A DNA stretch of 64,000 bases, taken from Heterocephalus glaber. Lineage: Eukaryota; Chordata; Mammalia; Rodentia; Bathyergidae. The stretch is from positions 5,199,134 to 5,263,133 of the forward strand of contig NW_004624842.1 in NCBI RefSeq assembly GCF_000247695.1. The letters run 5' to 3'. The stretch's first letter is position 1; each line of letters starts with the position of its first letter. A program made the position numbers and the translations under genes. Below, one piece after another: positions 26,301 to 35,800 of this stretch. The notes under the pieces were generated by a model. It had not been told where the DNA came from and did not search any database. It worked only from the letters and a program-made list of their open reading frames with translations.

Positions 26301-29300
26301 CACTGAGCTAAATCCCCGGCCCACAGATGAGCTTTTAAGGCTGTGGAAATTTCATAAGTGCTTCAAGATAGTACTCCTTCTAATTAAGATAATGCATTAT
26401 TTTCAGGTATTAGAATTAATGTATTATTAAGATGAATCCATTATTTTATCTTGTGATTTTTAAATCAAGAAAGGTGTCAGAGCTGGCATGGTGACACAAG
26501 CCTGTAACTGTAATCCCAGGATTTAGGAGGTTGAGGCTACACAGCAAGTGTAAAGCCAGCCTGGATTACATAGGGAGACTCCATCTCAAAAGAATGAAAG
26601 AAAAAGAAACAAAACATTTTGGTGTGTTTGTGTGATCATGAATGTCACTATCAGGAATCTTTTTATGAAAGTCAGAACGTCTTTAAGGAAAACACGTTTG
26701 TGAGACTTGGGCCCTTTACATTCGAGGCTGTTGTGAATGCCATTGTGAAGAGGAAAACAAATTATCTGTAAAGCTTTCATATCTCTATACACCCATCCCA
26801 TTACTGTACCAGGCCCCTCCCCTTATTCTTACAGTCTTTGTTATCTGTAGCTTTAGAAGATGAAGACAGCAAAAAAGATGATGGTATCTCATTCAGTAAC
26901 CAGACAGGCCCTGCTTGGGCAGGCTCAGAGAGAGACTACACATATGAAGAGGTAAGATAAATTCTGTTGTGAGAATGCACCAAGCAGTTCACCAGGGCTC
27001 AAAGGAAAAGCAAGAGAAAATTTTCTCTAAATTTTAAGGGCTACTGAGATACAGATTGATGGTAAACCAGATGCAGAGGGGCCATGATAGTATGGCGTTT
27101 GTGTGCTTGTTTGGGCTTTCCTAAATCTTTTCCATGTATGATACACTTTCCATAAAAACAGTAGAATTAGTGGGGGCTCATTCATTAATTTAACTTTGAA
27201 CAAAGAATCACTGAGCATCCATAATGAGCCAGATCCTGGTTGGTGATGAGTTCCTTCCTTCAAGCAGCTTCAGAACATGTAGTGATTCGTATGTACATTT
27301 AGTAAAAAATGAAATACAGTGCATTAAAGCAAAGTGACTCAAATGGGAATGTTATACTCCTGTTCTAAGAATGTGCTTGAATACAACTTTATCCCTATAG
27401 CTACTGAATCGAGTGTTCAACATCATGAGGGAAAAGAATCCAGATATGGTTGCTGGAGAAAAAAGAAAATTTGTCATGAAACCTCCACAGGTCGTCCGAG
27501 TAGGAACCAAGAAAACTTCTTTTGTCAACTTTACAGACATCTGTAAACTGTAAGTTGGTCAATGGAGACACCCTCCATTCTAAATACCAGATTCTCAATG
27601 GAGTTTTGGACTTTATTACAGTTAGAAAAAGAAAGTGCACAAGTATAGGGTTTAAGTTGAGGGAGGTCACACACAGTTCAGTTCTGTCAGTTCTTTCAGT
27701 TCATAGGTCGAGTTTATTTTGTCATGGTATCAAGAGATGAGAAAATCAGCTCATACTGACCTACAAGTGTGACTCCTACTTGCTTTCATTACTTACAGGC
27801 ATTACTTAAAATATCTTAGGAATTTTTTTTGCTGATGACAATAGTAATATATGCTCATTAGAAAATAAATTCTATGGAAAATGAAAAATACAAAATCTAC
27901 CATTAAGAGAAGCTGTTGTGCTGCCTTGAAATAAATACATATATATTTTCCATTTTAAAAAGATGAATAGTTTCTAATAGGAAATATATAGATTAGCATA
28001 ATAAACGTCCAAATACCCATCACTTAAAGTTTGGTGTATATTTACCTTTTGACACATTTACTTCAGATCTCTTCTTTAAAGAGTTTTATAGTTAAGGGCA
28101 CCTTTGTGTCTCTGAGCACTTTTTTTTTTTCTTCTCAAAGGATACTGTCCTCTAAAGTTAGTATTACTTTTGCCATGTTTTCATGTACTTACTCATGTAT
28201 ATATGTTTATGAATAGAAATACTGTTTATAAGCATTGAAATATAAATGTATCATATAGTATCAACCAGTTTAAATGAACTGTGCACTGAAATTCACTGAA
28301 TAGCTGAGTATTCACAGATGGAAATAGTGAACAGGATGGTTGTTTCGAGTTTGGTTAGATTTCCATGAAAGATATAAAGCGTATGTATTTGACTTTCTTT
28401 TAGATTACATCGTCAGCCCAAACATCTCCTTGCATTTTTATTGGCAGAATTGGGTACAAGGTGAGAAACTGTTTGCATTTATATACAATAAGTAATAGTG
28501 GACATTTTCTAAGACCATCTCTTATTTTGACAAGGATATATAACATGCTCAGAAAAAACATTAACCTGAAAATGAGTAGAACAGGAACTGCTATGTTTAT
28601 TAGAGTTTCCTATTAATAGGAACTTTTGGGTCTTGTTTTTTTTTTTTTGGCACCGGGAATGGAACTCAGGACCTTGTGCTTGCCAGACAGGCACTGGCAC
28701 CACTGAGCTAAATCCCCAGCCCTCCTGGGTCTTTTTATGGTACAAATATTAAGATTTCAGAGAAATCCATTTTCTTAAGTCAGAATTTTTCTAAATTGAT
28801 AAGAGGCCCTTGAAGAAATAGGTCTTTTAAGTTAATGAGCGGTATATAAGAAACCATTGAAACAAAGATCCAAGATTAAATAGCCACTTCCCCTGTCTTT
28901 AGGCTCACCTTTTTTAAGGCACTGAACCTGTCCATCTCCTGAATGGAAAGCCAGGATCTCATAGAGCCCAGGCTGAGGAGTTTGACTGCTATAAACAGGA
29001 AGCTAAATGTCCCTTTAAAAATATTAATATAGGCTTAGATCATAATGATAACACATCCTAAGTGCCTGTTATATGCTGGTCATTGTCTTAAGTGCTACTT
29101 TGGATATTAATCACAATCTTTGCAACTGTCCATGAAGTAGAACATATCGTCCTCAGATTTGGAAACAGGTTTAGTGAAGTTGTAGGTTACATGGCTAGTT
29201 AGTGGTACAGTCAATATACAAGGTTAAGTGTACCTGCCTCTGGAGCTTGAGCTCTTAAAGGGCTTAATTACATCTGCCTCACCAGCAGTACAAAGATAAT

Positions 29301-31802
29301 TAAGGTGTTCTGCGCTTTTCCTATACTCTTAAAACTCAACAGTTGGAATTTGCTATATGTTTATGATGTTAAGAAGTATACTCAACCATAGTGGATATGT
29401 AAGCTCTGTTGGAGAATTGTAGTCTTTTTTCTTTTTTTGGTTTTGTTTTTTTTTTTTTTTTGGTACCAGGGATTGAACTCGGGACCTTTCGCTTTCGAGG
29501 CAGGCACTGGAACCACTGAGCTAAATCTCCGGGCCCTCTTTTTTTGGTTTTTGAAACAGGTTCTTACTGTGTAACTGAGGTTGTCCTTGAACTCACTATG
29601 TGACCCAGGTTGGCCTTGAAATCACAGCAATCGATCCTCCTGCACTCAGCCTCTTAAGTGCTGGGACTACAGGTGTGCACTACCATACCTAGCAAGAATT
29701 GTGGTCTTTAAACATAAATGTTCAAATCATTTAGCAGTGTTTTGTCTCCTTTTCAGAATAACTGAAATTTTTATGGAGGCAGGATAAGTGAACTTTAATC
29801 AATAGTGAACTTCAAGTGAACTTTAATCAGTAGGTTAAATATTTTATGGTTTTGAGAAAATTGCATTTCTTTTGACCATGAAAACAAAATTTCCTACATT
29901 GGAATCAAGGTAGCCTGGAGCTTAAGGATTACAGGCCACAGAGGATGATATTAAATCCTTGTAGTTAAAGGCAAGCCATAGAGGTTATAAATGTCAGTTT
30001 TGCAATAAAATACAGAAGAAATACAAGTTTAACTCTGCCTGAATTTCATTGTTTTATTTTATGATTTGTAATTTTTAGCAAATGATGTTTAGCACAGAAT
30101 CTTGCTTTTTCAAGAGTGCTTGTCAGCTGGGCATGGTGGTACACGCTGTAATCCCAGCACTCGGGAGGCTGAGGCAGGAGGATTGCCAAGAGTTTAAGGC
30201 CACCATGGGCTACGTAGTGAGTTCAAGGAGACACGTATATCTTTTTAGCTTTTTCCTTTTGTATTTTTATACATATGGCTCCCTCACTTGATTTGCACAT
30301 GATATGCATTTAATAAGTTTGTTTTCTTTTGTTGAGTATATTGGTTATCACACAGTTAATGAATCCGTTTGTTTTAGACTGAAAATTATGTCTGATTGTT
30401 GTCACAGGCAATATAATTGGTTGAAATTGGATTTAATGTTAAGAACTAGGGGTGTGTCATCGGGTTTAACAATTTAATAAAAATAAGCTGGGTTGGTAGT
30501 ACAAATCTCTAATCACAGCACTGGGAAGCTGAGGCAGGGGAATTGAAAATTCAACCCCAGCTTGGGCAGTTTAGTAATTCAGTGAGACCCTGTATCAGAA
30601 TAAAAAATGAAAAAAGACTTGGGGTATAGCTTAGTGCAGAAACCTCAGTCCCCAGTACTGCCAAAGACAGAGAGACAGACCAGATAGTATGGCAGACTGA
30701 TCCTAGAACTTATCCTACACCATTAAATAAACTTTAAAATCATTAAATGTAAAGGTGCTGGAATTTTATTCCTTTAGGAAAAAATAATGGCAATATGTTT
30801 GTTTTCTTTCTTAGTGGTTCTATAGATGGTAATAACCAACTTGTAATTAAAGGAAGATTCCAACAGAAACAGATAGAAAATGTCTTAAGAAGATATATCA
30901 GTAAGTATATAATTTCATTACAGTACTCTGAAATGTTCTCAGGCTGCAGTGTTTTGGGGAAAGCTGTTTGCTTATGGGCCTGAAAAAGCAAGCCTTAAAA
31001 ATGACTGGGGCAAATAATAGTGAAGAGAAAAGGGGGTATGGATTAGAGATGCAGGAAAGGGGCTTCCTGGAAGGCCCAGCTGATTGAACCTGCTGGTTGT
31101 TTCCGGGGCTGAAGACCAAGTCAGAGAAACCTGCCTGTGATTCAGGTGTGGCCTGGCCCCCTTTTATTATCTTTCTAATCACTTAAAATTGTCATTCTGT
31201 ATTTGTTCCTACATAGGCAGACTAGTAAGTTCTCTGAGTGGCTCTCCTGTCAAGAGAACCAAGAATAGGTAACTAACAAGGCTTCCCTTCATCCTGGGGC
31301 ATTTGGAGTCCTTTTTTTGAACTCATGTGTTAGTGCCTGTCTGCATTACAGCAGACAGCTTGTGTTTCCATACTCTTAGAATAGTTAAGTTTAGCTAAGC
31401 TTCCCTGTTCTGGGTGCCCAAGTAAACTGTCATGTGAGCCTGGATGCACAGAGTTCAGCAGAAGGCTGGGGATGTAGCTCAGTGGGACTGCAAGCAGAAG
31501 GTCCGGAGTTCAATTCCCGGTACCGAAAAAAAGCCAGATAGAGTTCAGCGGAGCTATATTTCAAAGGGTAGAAATCTCTGCCTTAGTGTGGCTACCAGGT
31601 AATGCTTTGTGTTGCTTTTTCTACAGAGGAATATGTCACTTGTCACACATGCCGATCACCGGACACAATTCTGCAGAAGGACACTCGGCTCTATTTCTTA
31701 CAGTGTGAAACTTGTCATTCTCGATGCTCTGTTGCCAGTATCAAAACTGGCTTCCAGGCTGTCACAGGCAAGCGAGCACAGCTCCGTGCCAAAGCTAACT
31801 AA
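13769..31802 (+). CDS. EIF2S2: EIF2S2, eukaryotic translation initiation factor 2 subunit beta (9 coding exons)
   Basis: Joined CDS: 13769-13783, 19512-19689, 22309-22412, 25534-25669, 26851-26951, 27401-27549, 28404-28460, 30815-30900, 31627-31802. The total is 1002 nt, giving 333 residues plus stop, the length I know for mammalian eIF2 beta. The protein is the beta subunit of the eIF2 heterotrimer, which brings initiator Met-tRNA to the 40S ribosome; in the cytoplasm it contacts eIF5 and eIF2B through its N-terminal lysine blocks. Three lysine blocks are visible: K14-K21 in exon 2, one near residues 80-88 in exon 3, and one near 121-127 in exon 4. The C-terminal C4 zinc finger has Cys281, Cys284, Cys302 and Cys305 in exon 9. 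All introns are GT-AG except intron 2, which is GC-AG. The start is the ATG at 13769 (MSGDE), directly before the exon 1 donor. The frame is open throughout, so this is the functional gene and not a retrocopy. Identity is very secure; exact UTR ends are inferred. Confidence 0.97.
14264..14320. repeat. GCA/ATT trinucleotide microsatellite in EIF2S2 intron 1
   Basis: A short GCA run passes into about 11 units of ATT/TTA, just after the CpG island. It is simple sequence and likely polymorphic. Confidence 0.85.
14601..14686 (+). repeat. ID SINE in EIF2S2 intron 1
   Basis: GGGGCAGGGGATTTAGCTCA onward to a 13-A tail; flanked by AAATTAAATTGATG on both sides. Little diverged. Confidence 0.92.
15085..15200 (-). 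repeat. MIR remnant in EIF2S2 intron 1
   Basis: Antisense MIR phrases: 'cacaacaaccctgtaagat', then a degraded 'cccatttttcataatg'. Confidence 0.5.
15717..15815 (-). repeat. MIR remnant in EIF2S2 intron 1
   Basis: Antisense MIR: 'ttttataggtaggaaagtgg', 'catacagcaagttagtggg', then 'agaaccctggcctctggc'. Confidence 0.65.
17203..17342 (+). repeat. B1 SINE in EIF2S2 intron 1
   Basis: Complete B1 body from 'actgggtgtggtggcaca' to an A-rich end, with the duplicated 'gagttcaagaccaacctg' segment typical of this genome. Confidence 0.88.
17858..17943 (+). repeat. ID SINE in EIF2S2 intron 1
   Basis: GGGGCTGGAAATTAGCTCAG through 'tcgatccccagtaccc'. The tail is a C run followed by AAAATA, which is unusual. 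Confidence 0.88.
18321..18417 (-). repeat. Truncated B1 SINE
   Basis: T head then 'gagaccaggtcttgctatgt' and 'caggctggccttgaactc'; the 5' half is missing. Confidence 0.75.
18573..18666 (+). repeat. ID SINE in EIF2S2 intron 1
   Basis: GGGCTGGGGAGTTAGCTCAG through 'gatccccggtacc' and a CAA-repeat tail. Flanks gaggattctg and gaggactctg form the target duplication. Confidence 0.9.
18668..18806 (+). repeat. B1 SINE in EIF2S2 intron 1
   Basis: Sense B1 'tggcgtggtggcacatgcct' to 'gagaccctgctcaaaaaac', directly after the ID element. Confidence 0.85.
19512..19689 (+). CDS. EIF2S2: EIF2S2 coding exon 2 (first lysine block), GC donor
   Basis: Residues 6-64 plus the first base of Asp65. The exon encodes MIFDPTMS followed by eight lysines, then an acidic Glu/Thr-rich stretch. 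The acceptor AG is at 19510-19511. The donor at 19690 reads GCAAGT, a consensus GC-AG donor. The nearest GT, at 19694, would shift the frame and stop translation soon after. Confidence 0.95.
20310..20685 (+). repeat. B1-dID SINE interrupted by a younger B1
   Basis: The outer B1 half (20312-20427) ends at AAAGGGCTGAGGA. An inner B1 occupies about 20435-20600, and the ID half resumes with AAAGGGTTGAGGATG. The repeated junction is the target duplication of the inner element. Confidence 0.8.
20789..20878 (+). repeat. ID SINE in EIF2S2 intron 2
   Basis: GGGCAGGGAATTTAGCTCAG to an A-rich tail; flanked by AGTTAGTGAACAG on both sides. Confidence 0.9.
20936..21452 (+). mobile_element. Mariner-derived element (decayed)
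   Basis: The ends GGTATGATCAAAATATACGG at 20936 and the reverse of GTGTGATTGAAAAATACAGT near 21450 form inverted repeats of about 28 bp. A TA dinucleotide precedes the left end. The interior resembles the 3' end of a mariner transposase gene ('cagaactgcttcagaaaatg', 'tgaatctatttgggacactg'), with stops. It is homologous to 54060-54790. No functional transposase remains. Confidence 0.7.
21637..21822. mobile_element. Fold-back (palindromic) DNA-transposon remnant
   Basis: The arm at about 21639-21700 (ttggttcatgaatttaattc, tttccatgattctggttg) is the reverse complement of the arm at about 21736-21820 (ctggtcac, tttccacaattctggtca when reversed). Identity is roughly 75% over 50 bp. The outer end 'ggtaccactgta' resembles mammalian cut-and-paste element ends. 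Confidence 0.6.
22309..22412 (+). CDS. EIF2S2: EIF2S2 coding exon 3 (second lysine block)
   Basis: This exon completes Asp65 and runs to Lys99. It encodes [13 protein letters not shown] followed by a lysine-rich block and [13 protein letters not shown]. The acceptor is ctttttag and the donor is gtagta at 22413. Confidence 0.95.
23076..23102. repeat. GT dinucleotide microsatellite
   Basis: About 12 GT units in EIF2S2 intron 3, followed by imperfect GT-rich sequence to 23130. Confidence 0.9.
24490..24970 (+). mobile_element. MLT2-like ERVL solo LTR (old)
   Basis: Phrases typical of MLT2 LTRs in order: 'caaaatccttgtaatcttcc', 'tagcttcaagatggggttgg', 'gcatctctttctggctgtcc' and 'ccctgagtcattttggcaaa'. 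Degraded and without coding sequence; sense to EIF2S2 in intron 3. Confidence 0.65.
25534..25669 (+). CDS. EIF2S2: EIF2S2 coding exon 4 (third lysine block)
   Basis: Residues 100-144 plus one base. The exon encodes [20 protein letters not shown] and then the third lysine block before [15 protein letters not shown]. The acceptor is ttcttag and the donor is gtagta at 25670. Confidence 0.95.
25753..25892 (+). repeat. B1 SINE in EIF2S2 intron 4
   Basis: Sense B1 body 'gctgggcaggtagcgcacac' to 'gagagaccctgtatc', followed by a T run. Confidence 0.85.
26066..26219 (-). repeat. B1 SINE in EIF2S2 intron 4
   Basis: Antisense B1: 'ggagacagggtcttgctatg' to 'catcaccacgcccagcct'. Confidence 0.87.
26231..26322 (-). 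repeat. ID SINE in EIF2S2 intron 4
   Basis: T18 head, 'ggtactggggattgaactc' to 'gctaaatccccggccc'. Target duplication ACAGRTGAGCTTTT on both sides. Confidence 0.92.
26483..26605 (+). repeat. B1 SINE, diverged
   Basis: 'ctggcatggtgacacaagcc' through 'gggagactccatctcaaaag'. Confidence 0.75.
26851..26951 (+). CDS. EIF2S2: EIF2S2 coding exon 5
   Basis: This exon completes Ala145 and runs to Glu178. It encodes an acidic linker followed by [20 protein letters not shown]. The acceptor is atctgtag and the donor is gtaaga at 26952. Confidence 0.95.
27401..27549 (+). CDS. EIF2S2: EIF2S2 coding exon 6
   Basis: Residues 179-227 plus two bases, starting [20 protein letters not shown] and ending at TDICK-L. 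This is the start of the conserved eIF2-beta/eIF5 fold that binds eIF2 gamma. The acceptor is ccctatag and the donor is gtaagt at 27550. Confidence 0.95.
28404..28460 (+). CDS. EIF2S2: EIF2S2 coding exon 7
   Basis: This short exon encodes [18 protein letters not shown] plus part of a Ser codon, all within the eIF2-beta/eIF5 core. The acceptor is ctttttag-like and the donor is gtgaga at 28461. Confidence 0.95.
28638..28722 (-). repeat. ID SINE in EIF2S2 intron 7
   Basis: T head then 'ggcaccgggaatggaactc' to 'gctaaatccccagccct'. Flanking 'tgggtctt' repeats on both sides. Confidence 0.88.
29040..29240 (-). repeat. MIR remnant in EIF2S2 intron 7
   Basis: Antisense MIR pattern: 'taagtgcctgttatatgctg', 'cctcagatttggaaacagg', 'ggttacatggctagttagtg'. 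Confidence 0.65.
29444..29692 (-). repeat. Adjacent antisense ID and B1 SINEs
   Basis: The ID at 29444-29536 (T head, 'ggtaccagggattgaactc') is followed at once by an antisense B1 to 29692. Confidence 0.87.
30127..30233 (+). repeat. B1 SINE, 3' truncated
   Basis: 'gctgggcatggtggtacacg' through 'gggctacgtagtgagttcaa'; the tail is missing. Confidence 0.8.
30485..30668 (+). repeat. B1-dID SINE, diverged
   Basis: The B1 half is followed by an ID half ('acttggggtatagcttagtg', 'cagtccccagtactgcc'). Confidence 0.75.
30815..30900 (+). CDS. EIF2S2: EIF2S2 coding exon 8
   Basis: This exon encodes [20 protein letters not shown] followed by ENVLRRYI, the end of the conserved core before the zinc finger. 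The acceptor is ttcttag and the donor is gtaagt at 30901. Confidence 0.95.
31463..31531 (+). repeat. ID SINE with internal deletion
   Basis: 'ggctggggatgtagctcagt' then directly 'gactgcaagcagaaggtcc'; the middle of the tRNA-like part is missing. Flanked by GAGTTCAGC(A/G)GA. Confidence 0.85.
31627..31802 (+). CDS. EIF2S2: EIF2S2 coding exon 9 (C4 zinc finger and stop)
   Basis: Completes Lys276 and runs to Asn333, with TAA at 31800-31802. It holds the four zinc-binding cysteines in two CxxC pairs (CHTC and CETC), followed by a basic RNA-binding tail that ends [10 protein letters not shown]. The acceptor is ttctacag. Confidence 0.96.
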
Positions 31803-33185
31803 TTTGCTAATCACCACTGATTTTGCAAAGCGTGTTCTGAGGAATTGGCTGGACAGGTTTACCATCAGAGTGGATATATCATTGTATTAAAAACAAGATA
31901 GAAAAGCTGCCAAGTTCTTTGGCGAGTGGTTGGTTGATCTGAAATCCTTGCCGATGCTCAAGCTGTTGACATACTTATTGCCTACTTTAACAACTGTCAG
32001 AGAAACAAGATGGGGTAAGGAGGTGCTTTTTTAAAATCGTTCATAGACTTCTGTAAAACACAAGATAAATTAAAGTTATTATAACAGTGATTCTTTCAAT
32101 TTGGTTTGTCCTTCAGTTTTCTTTATTAAAGTGCTCAGTGAATTCAACAAGCAAGTTTGTGCCTGTGCTCTGGCAAGGTCACTGTATCTTTCTCCTGAAA
32201 AACTGGATTGGCAAGCACTTCAGTTAGGCAGCCACTTTTCCTTCTCACCTTCTCTTGAGATAACAAGGCTAACATAGACCTGGCTTCCCATGAAAGGGTA
32301 GTTGGAACATAAGATCTGGGACGAATGCCTGTTTTCACTATCCGTGGAATAACTAAGTAGATTTGATTTCTTTTTCTTACGTGAGGATTGTTGCTTCTAC
32401 CTCTCCACCAGCCCACCAGTCCACATGAGAGAAATACAAGGTGCTAAGTACCCCTCTCAGAGTTTTCCTCCTTATTTGGCCTCTGTGTCTTGTAACTGGC
32501 ACACTAGTTGGGTGACTTTTGGTGATGAAGTGGTATAGTGTGTGCAGTACACACAACTCTGAAAGTCTAAATGATGACACCAAAAGAAGCTTCTTTTTTC
32601 TCCAACCTTGTGTTTTGGGTTGAAAAGGCCCTACCACAAATGCTTTTCTATTTTCTGTACTAAAATAACTTTGAATGTGACTGAGAAACCAAGAGATGCT
32701 GTTGCTTGTGTGGTGTTTTGGTGCCTCCAGGTCTGTCTCCTACCTGATGACTTGGCTGGAAAGGTATTCTTTATTGGAACCCAGGGGAGAAGACTGTCTT
32801 GTGTGTCTGTGCTGTGATTTGCCTTGCTTGCACCTGTGTAGGATAAGGCATACACAGTGCTTTTCCCTTTCTTGGTGCCACACTGTTCATACTAAGTGGC
32901 CTAGCAGCAGTCACTCAGCCCTGAATGTCTTCTCCACATTGTTTTTAATGACTGTGACCTTTAATATAGGCCAGTGTTGTCAAGTACTTAGGCTGTGAAG
33001 TGGTAGAGGGAGCCTTCCCTCAACTGAATAGGTCTTCCTGAGAAGACCTCCATACTGGTTGAGTTACCACCACTGCCATGATGAGCTCAGATGCTGTTCA
33101 TGACCATTTTCCTTATTTTATATCTACACCACAGGATTCCCAATTTTGAATAATACTGTGAATAAAGCAAGGATCAGTGCCTCTT
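31803..33185 (+). other. EIF2S2: EIF2S2 3'UTR (inferred)
   Basis: Non-coding sequence after the stop, free of young SINE insertions, unlike the flanks. AATAAA at 33161 is the best distal polyadenylation signal. ATTAAA at 32069 and 32125 are possible proximal signals giving shorter messages. The end is inferred from the hexamer alone. Confidence 0.6.
33161..33166 (+). terminator. Distal polyadenylation signal of EIF2S2
   Basis: Canonical AATAAA about 1.36 kb after the stop codon, followed within 30 nt by a GT-rich stretch (cttgtgtaact, then ggtgcttttgtgtgtatg). This fits a cleavage site near 33180-33190. Confidence 0.55.
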
Positions 33186-33625
33186 GTGTAACTAGCACTC
33201 TGGTGCTTTTGTGTGTATGTTATGTGTGTTTTGTTTACTTCTGTACTTAGTAGGACTTCTTAGGGGAAGGCATGGGACTTTACAGTTTGGTGAAAGATTA
33301 GAAAGCAGTTATGTTGGCAATTTCAACTCCAGTTTCTAATTTCATGCGCAAAGCAAGACTCCCAGGAGTTACCCTGTCCCTTTATGGTATTTCAGTTAAG
33401 ATACTGTTTGGTTAAAAATGAACTGTAGCTTGAAGATGAGGGTTGCTCTACATCCCACATAGTAACACCAACCTCTAACATCTCCACTGCCTGTCACCAT
33501 CTGTGGCTTGCTATGAAGTGACAAAGTGTAAAGGCAGTTGAGTATTTCTGATTAAGAGCCATATTCTACCTGTGAGAAGAGAATTCAACTTCTCGTTTTC
33601 AGTTCAGTGTCTTAGGGGAAAAAAG

Positions 33626-33762
33626 CCAGGTGTAGGGGCACATGCTTGTAATCCCAGCATTCAGGAGGCTTAAGGCAGGATCACCAGTTTGAGGCCAGCC
33701 TGGGCTACAGTGATTACAAGGCCAGCCTGAACTGCAGACACCCTGTCTTAAAAAAAAAAAAG
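33626..33762 (+). repeat. B1 SINE
   Basis: 'gccaggtgtaggggcacatg' through 'acaccctgtctt' and an A tail. Confidence 0.85.
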
Positions 33763-33767
33763 TATAG

Positions 33768-33848
33768 GGTCAGGGATTTAGCTCAGTGACACTGCACCTG
33801 CATTGCAAGCACAAGGTCTTGAGTTTCATTTCCAGTACCAAAAAAAAG
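33768..33848 (+). repeat. ID SINE
   Basis: 'gggtcagggatttagctcag' to 'tttccagtacc' and an A tail; moderately diverged. Confidence 0.87.
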
Positions 33849-34569
33849 TGTTGAGGACCATCCCTAATTATACAAAGCAAATAAAAGAGAAGTTCTATGG
33901 TAGAGAAAAGTAGAGGTAAACAAGTTTCATAACTGCCTAAGGAAAGTTTATTATGCTGATGTGCTGTTTCTTCAACAAATATATATTCACAGTTCTGCTC
34001 TTTAGAAAATACTGTTAAGTCCTTACTTTTCACCCCCAGTGGGGGCGGGGGTTCGCATCTGGCTCACTCTTCACACTTCAGGTCCCTGCCCACTGTATGC
34101 AATACATTGTTTCCCCTAGCACAGATTTTTACTTGTGTATCCCATGCTGAGAGAGAAGCAGTGCCTAGAAAGTTGTAGAAGTTGTGTAATTACTTAAATG
34201 AGTTTCTGAAGGAGTATGGAACATGCAGACAGCCACTTTTCCCTTCCTCTGCCAGACATCTCAGATACATATTCTGCAGAAAAAAATGGTTGGCTGGAAA
34301 GCCTGAAGGAATATACAGGGTGGTATTACAAGGCCGCTAAGCTGTACACGAGTTCCTCATCCAGTTCCTTTGCCGGTCAAATGCTGATTTCACATTTGAA
34401 CAGAACATTGGATATAGTAATATGTTATTAGTTAGGTTTTGTAGTATATGATATTGTGTTTTAGGGGAGATGAAATACAGCCCTACCACCATATAGCCTT
34501 TTAGTGTCAAGACCATTATTTCCCCCAAGTTAGTGTATCTTTTATAAAAGTCAGTAACCATTGAGCTAT

Positions 34570-34690
34570 ACCTGACCCCTTTTAAACTTTGAAACGGTCT
34601 TGCCAAGCTGCCAAGGCCTCAGCTCTCCTGCCTCAGCCCATGTAGGCAGCATTACAGGCATGTGCCCAACACCTTGTTAAGCTAATTCTT
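34570..34690 (-). repeat. B1-like remnant
   Basis: 'ctctcctgcctcagccca' and 'cagcattacaggcatgtgcc' are antisense B1 phrases; heavily decayed. Confidence 0.5.
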
Positions 34691-35624
34691 GGTAATGCTG
34701 AGTGTGGGCTTTGAACATCTAGAAGGGCAACCCTCTCCTATCACCCTATGTTCTCATCTATAAAAAGAAAAATGACTTGTCTCTAAGAGGTAATGGTTAA
34801 TCCAGGTCTGCCCAGCACATAAGAATTGTTCTCCTTCTGTTGAAGGGTTTATTACGCTTGATTTCCAAGGCTGAATTTCAGGGAAAGCAGTCAGGAGACT
34901 TTTTGGCCTGTAATACTTGTAACCATGTCCTTTTTATAAAAGGTGGTACCACTTGGCCTGTCCAAATGTGTGATTTTCACACTAAACCTTGGGAACTATA
35001 AACGGTGCTGTTTTATGGTGACAATGAGCTATTCTTGGGATGGCTGCCTCAGTTAACCTAATAAGCCCTGCTACCCTTGGCTATAGGGACACCAAACTTG
35101 GAAGGATTTGCAACAGAAGCATAGTCCCTGGGGTTTTGTTAATGGTGAATTATTTGTGAGAGAAGAAAGGACCAAACACCTATTAGGGCCCTAGTAGCTG
35201 CTGTGGGTCCTACCCTTTCAGTCCTTCCCCAGATAAGATACTCCAAGAACTTTGTAACAATCACTCCTTCATTTAAAGTTGGCTTATTTTATGACTACAT
35301 TTGAAGCCACTGGAGGACCAGCTGTTCTGAAGGGTAAGTATTAATGGATATTCATGTGATCTGACTATTTTAATGGGCATCTTTTAAAACTATTCATCAG
35401 CTATAGATTTTCATAAGCTTTTAAATGTGCCAGAAGCCAAATCAAGACCAAAATATCAGAAAATGGGTCAAACCTAATTATACCTTGAATGGCAACATAT
35501 GATGTAACTATTTTGGCTTCTGAGAATTTATACTTTTTTTTTCCAATCCCAAATTACACTGTACTATGACATGCCTCTTTATGGCTCAGAACCTGGGCCA
35601 TTCTTACACAATAATAAGTCTACT

Positions 35625-35800
35625 GTATGCCAGACCCTCTTTATAGCAACCCTCTGAATTATGTTACTATTGTCCTGTTTTACAGATGAGAACATTGAAG
35701 TCTTGGGGTAAGCAGCTCATCCAAGGTAACAAGTACCACCAGAATGCAATTCCAGGAATTTGGGCTTCAGAGTGCTCTTAACCACTGCAGTGCTACCACA
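35625..35800 (-). repeat. MIR element
   Basis: Antisense MIR in order: 'tgttttacagatgagaacat', 'ctcatccaaggtaacaagt', 'tgctcttaaccactgcag'. Confidence 0.75.

Noticed and set aside
34216..34431. 71-codon frame as a small gene between EIF2S2 and RALY
   Set aside because: It has a Ser-run ending, no recognisable motif, no promoter or polyadenylation context, and a length expected by chance.
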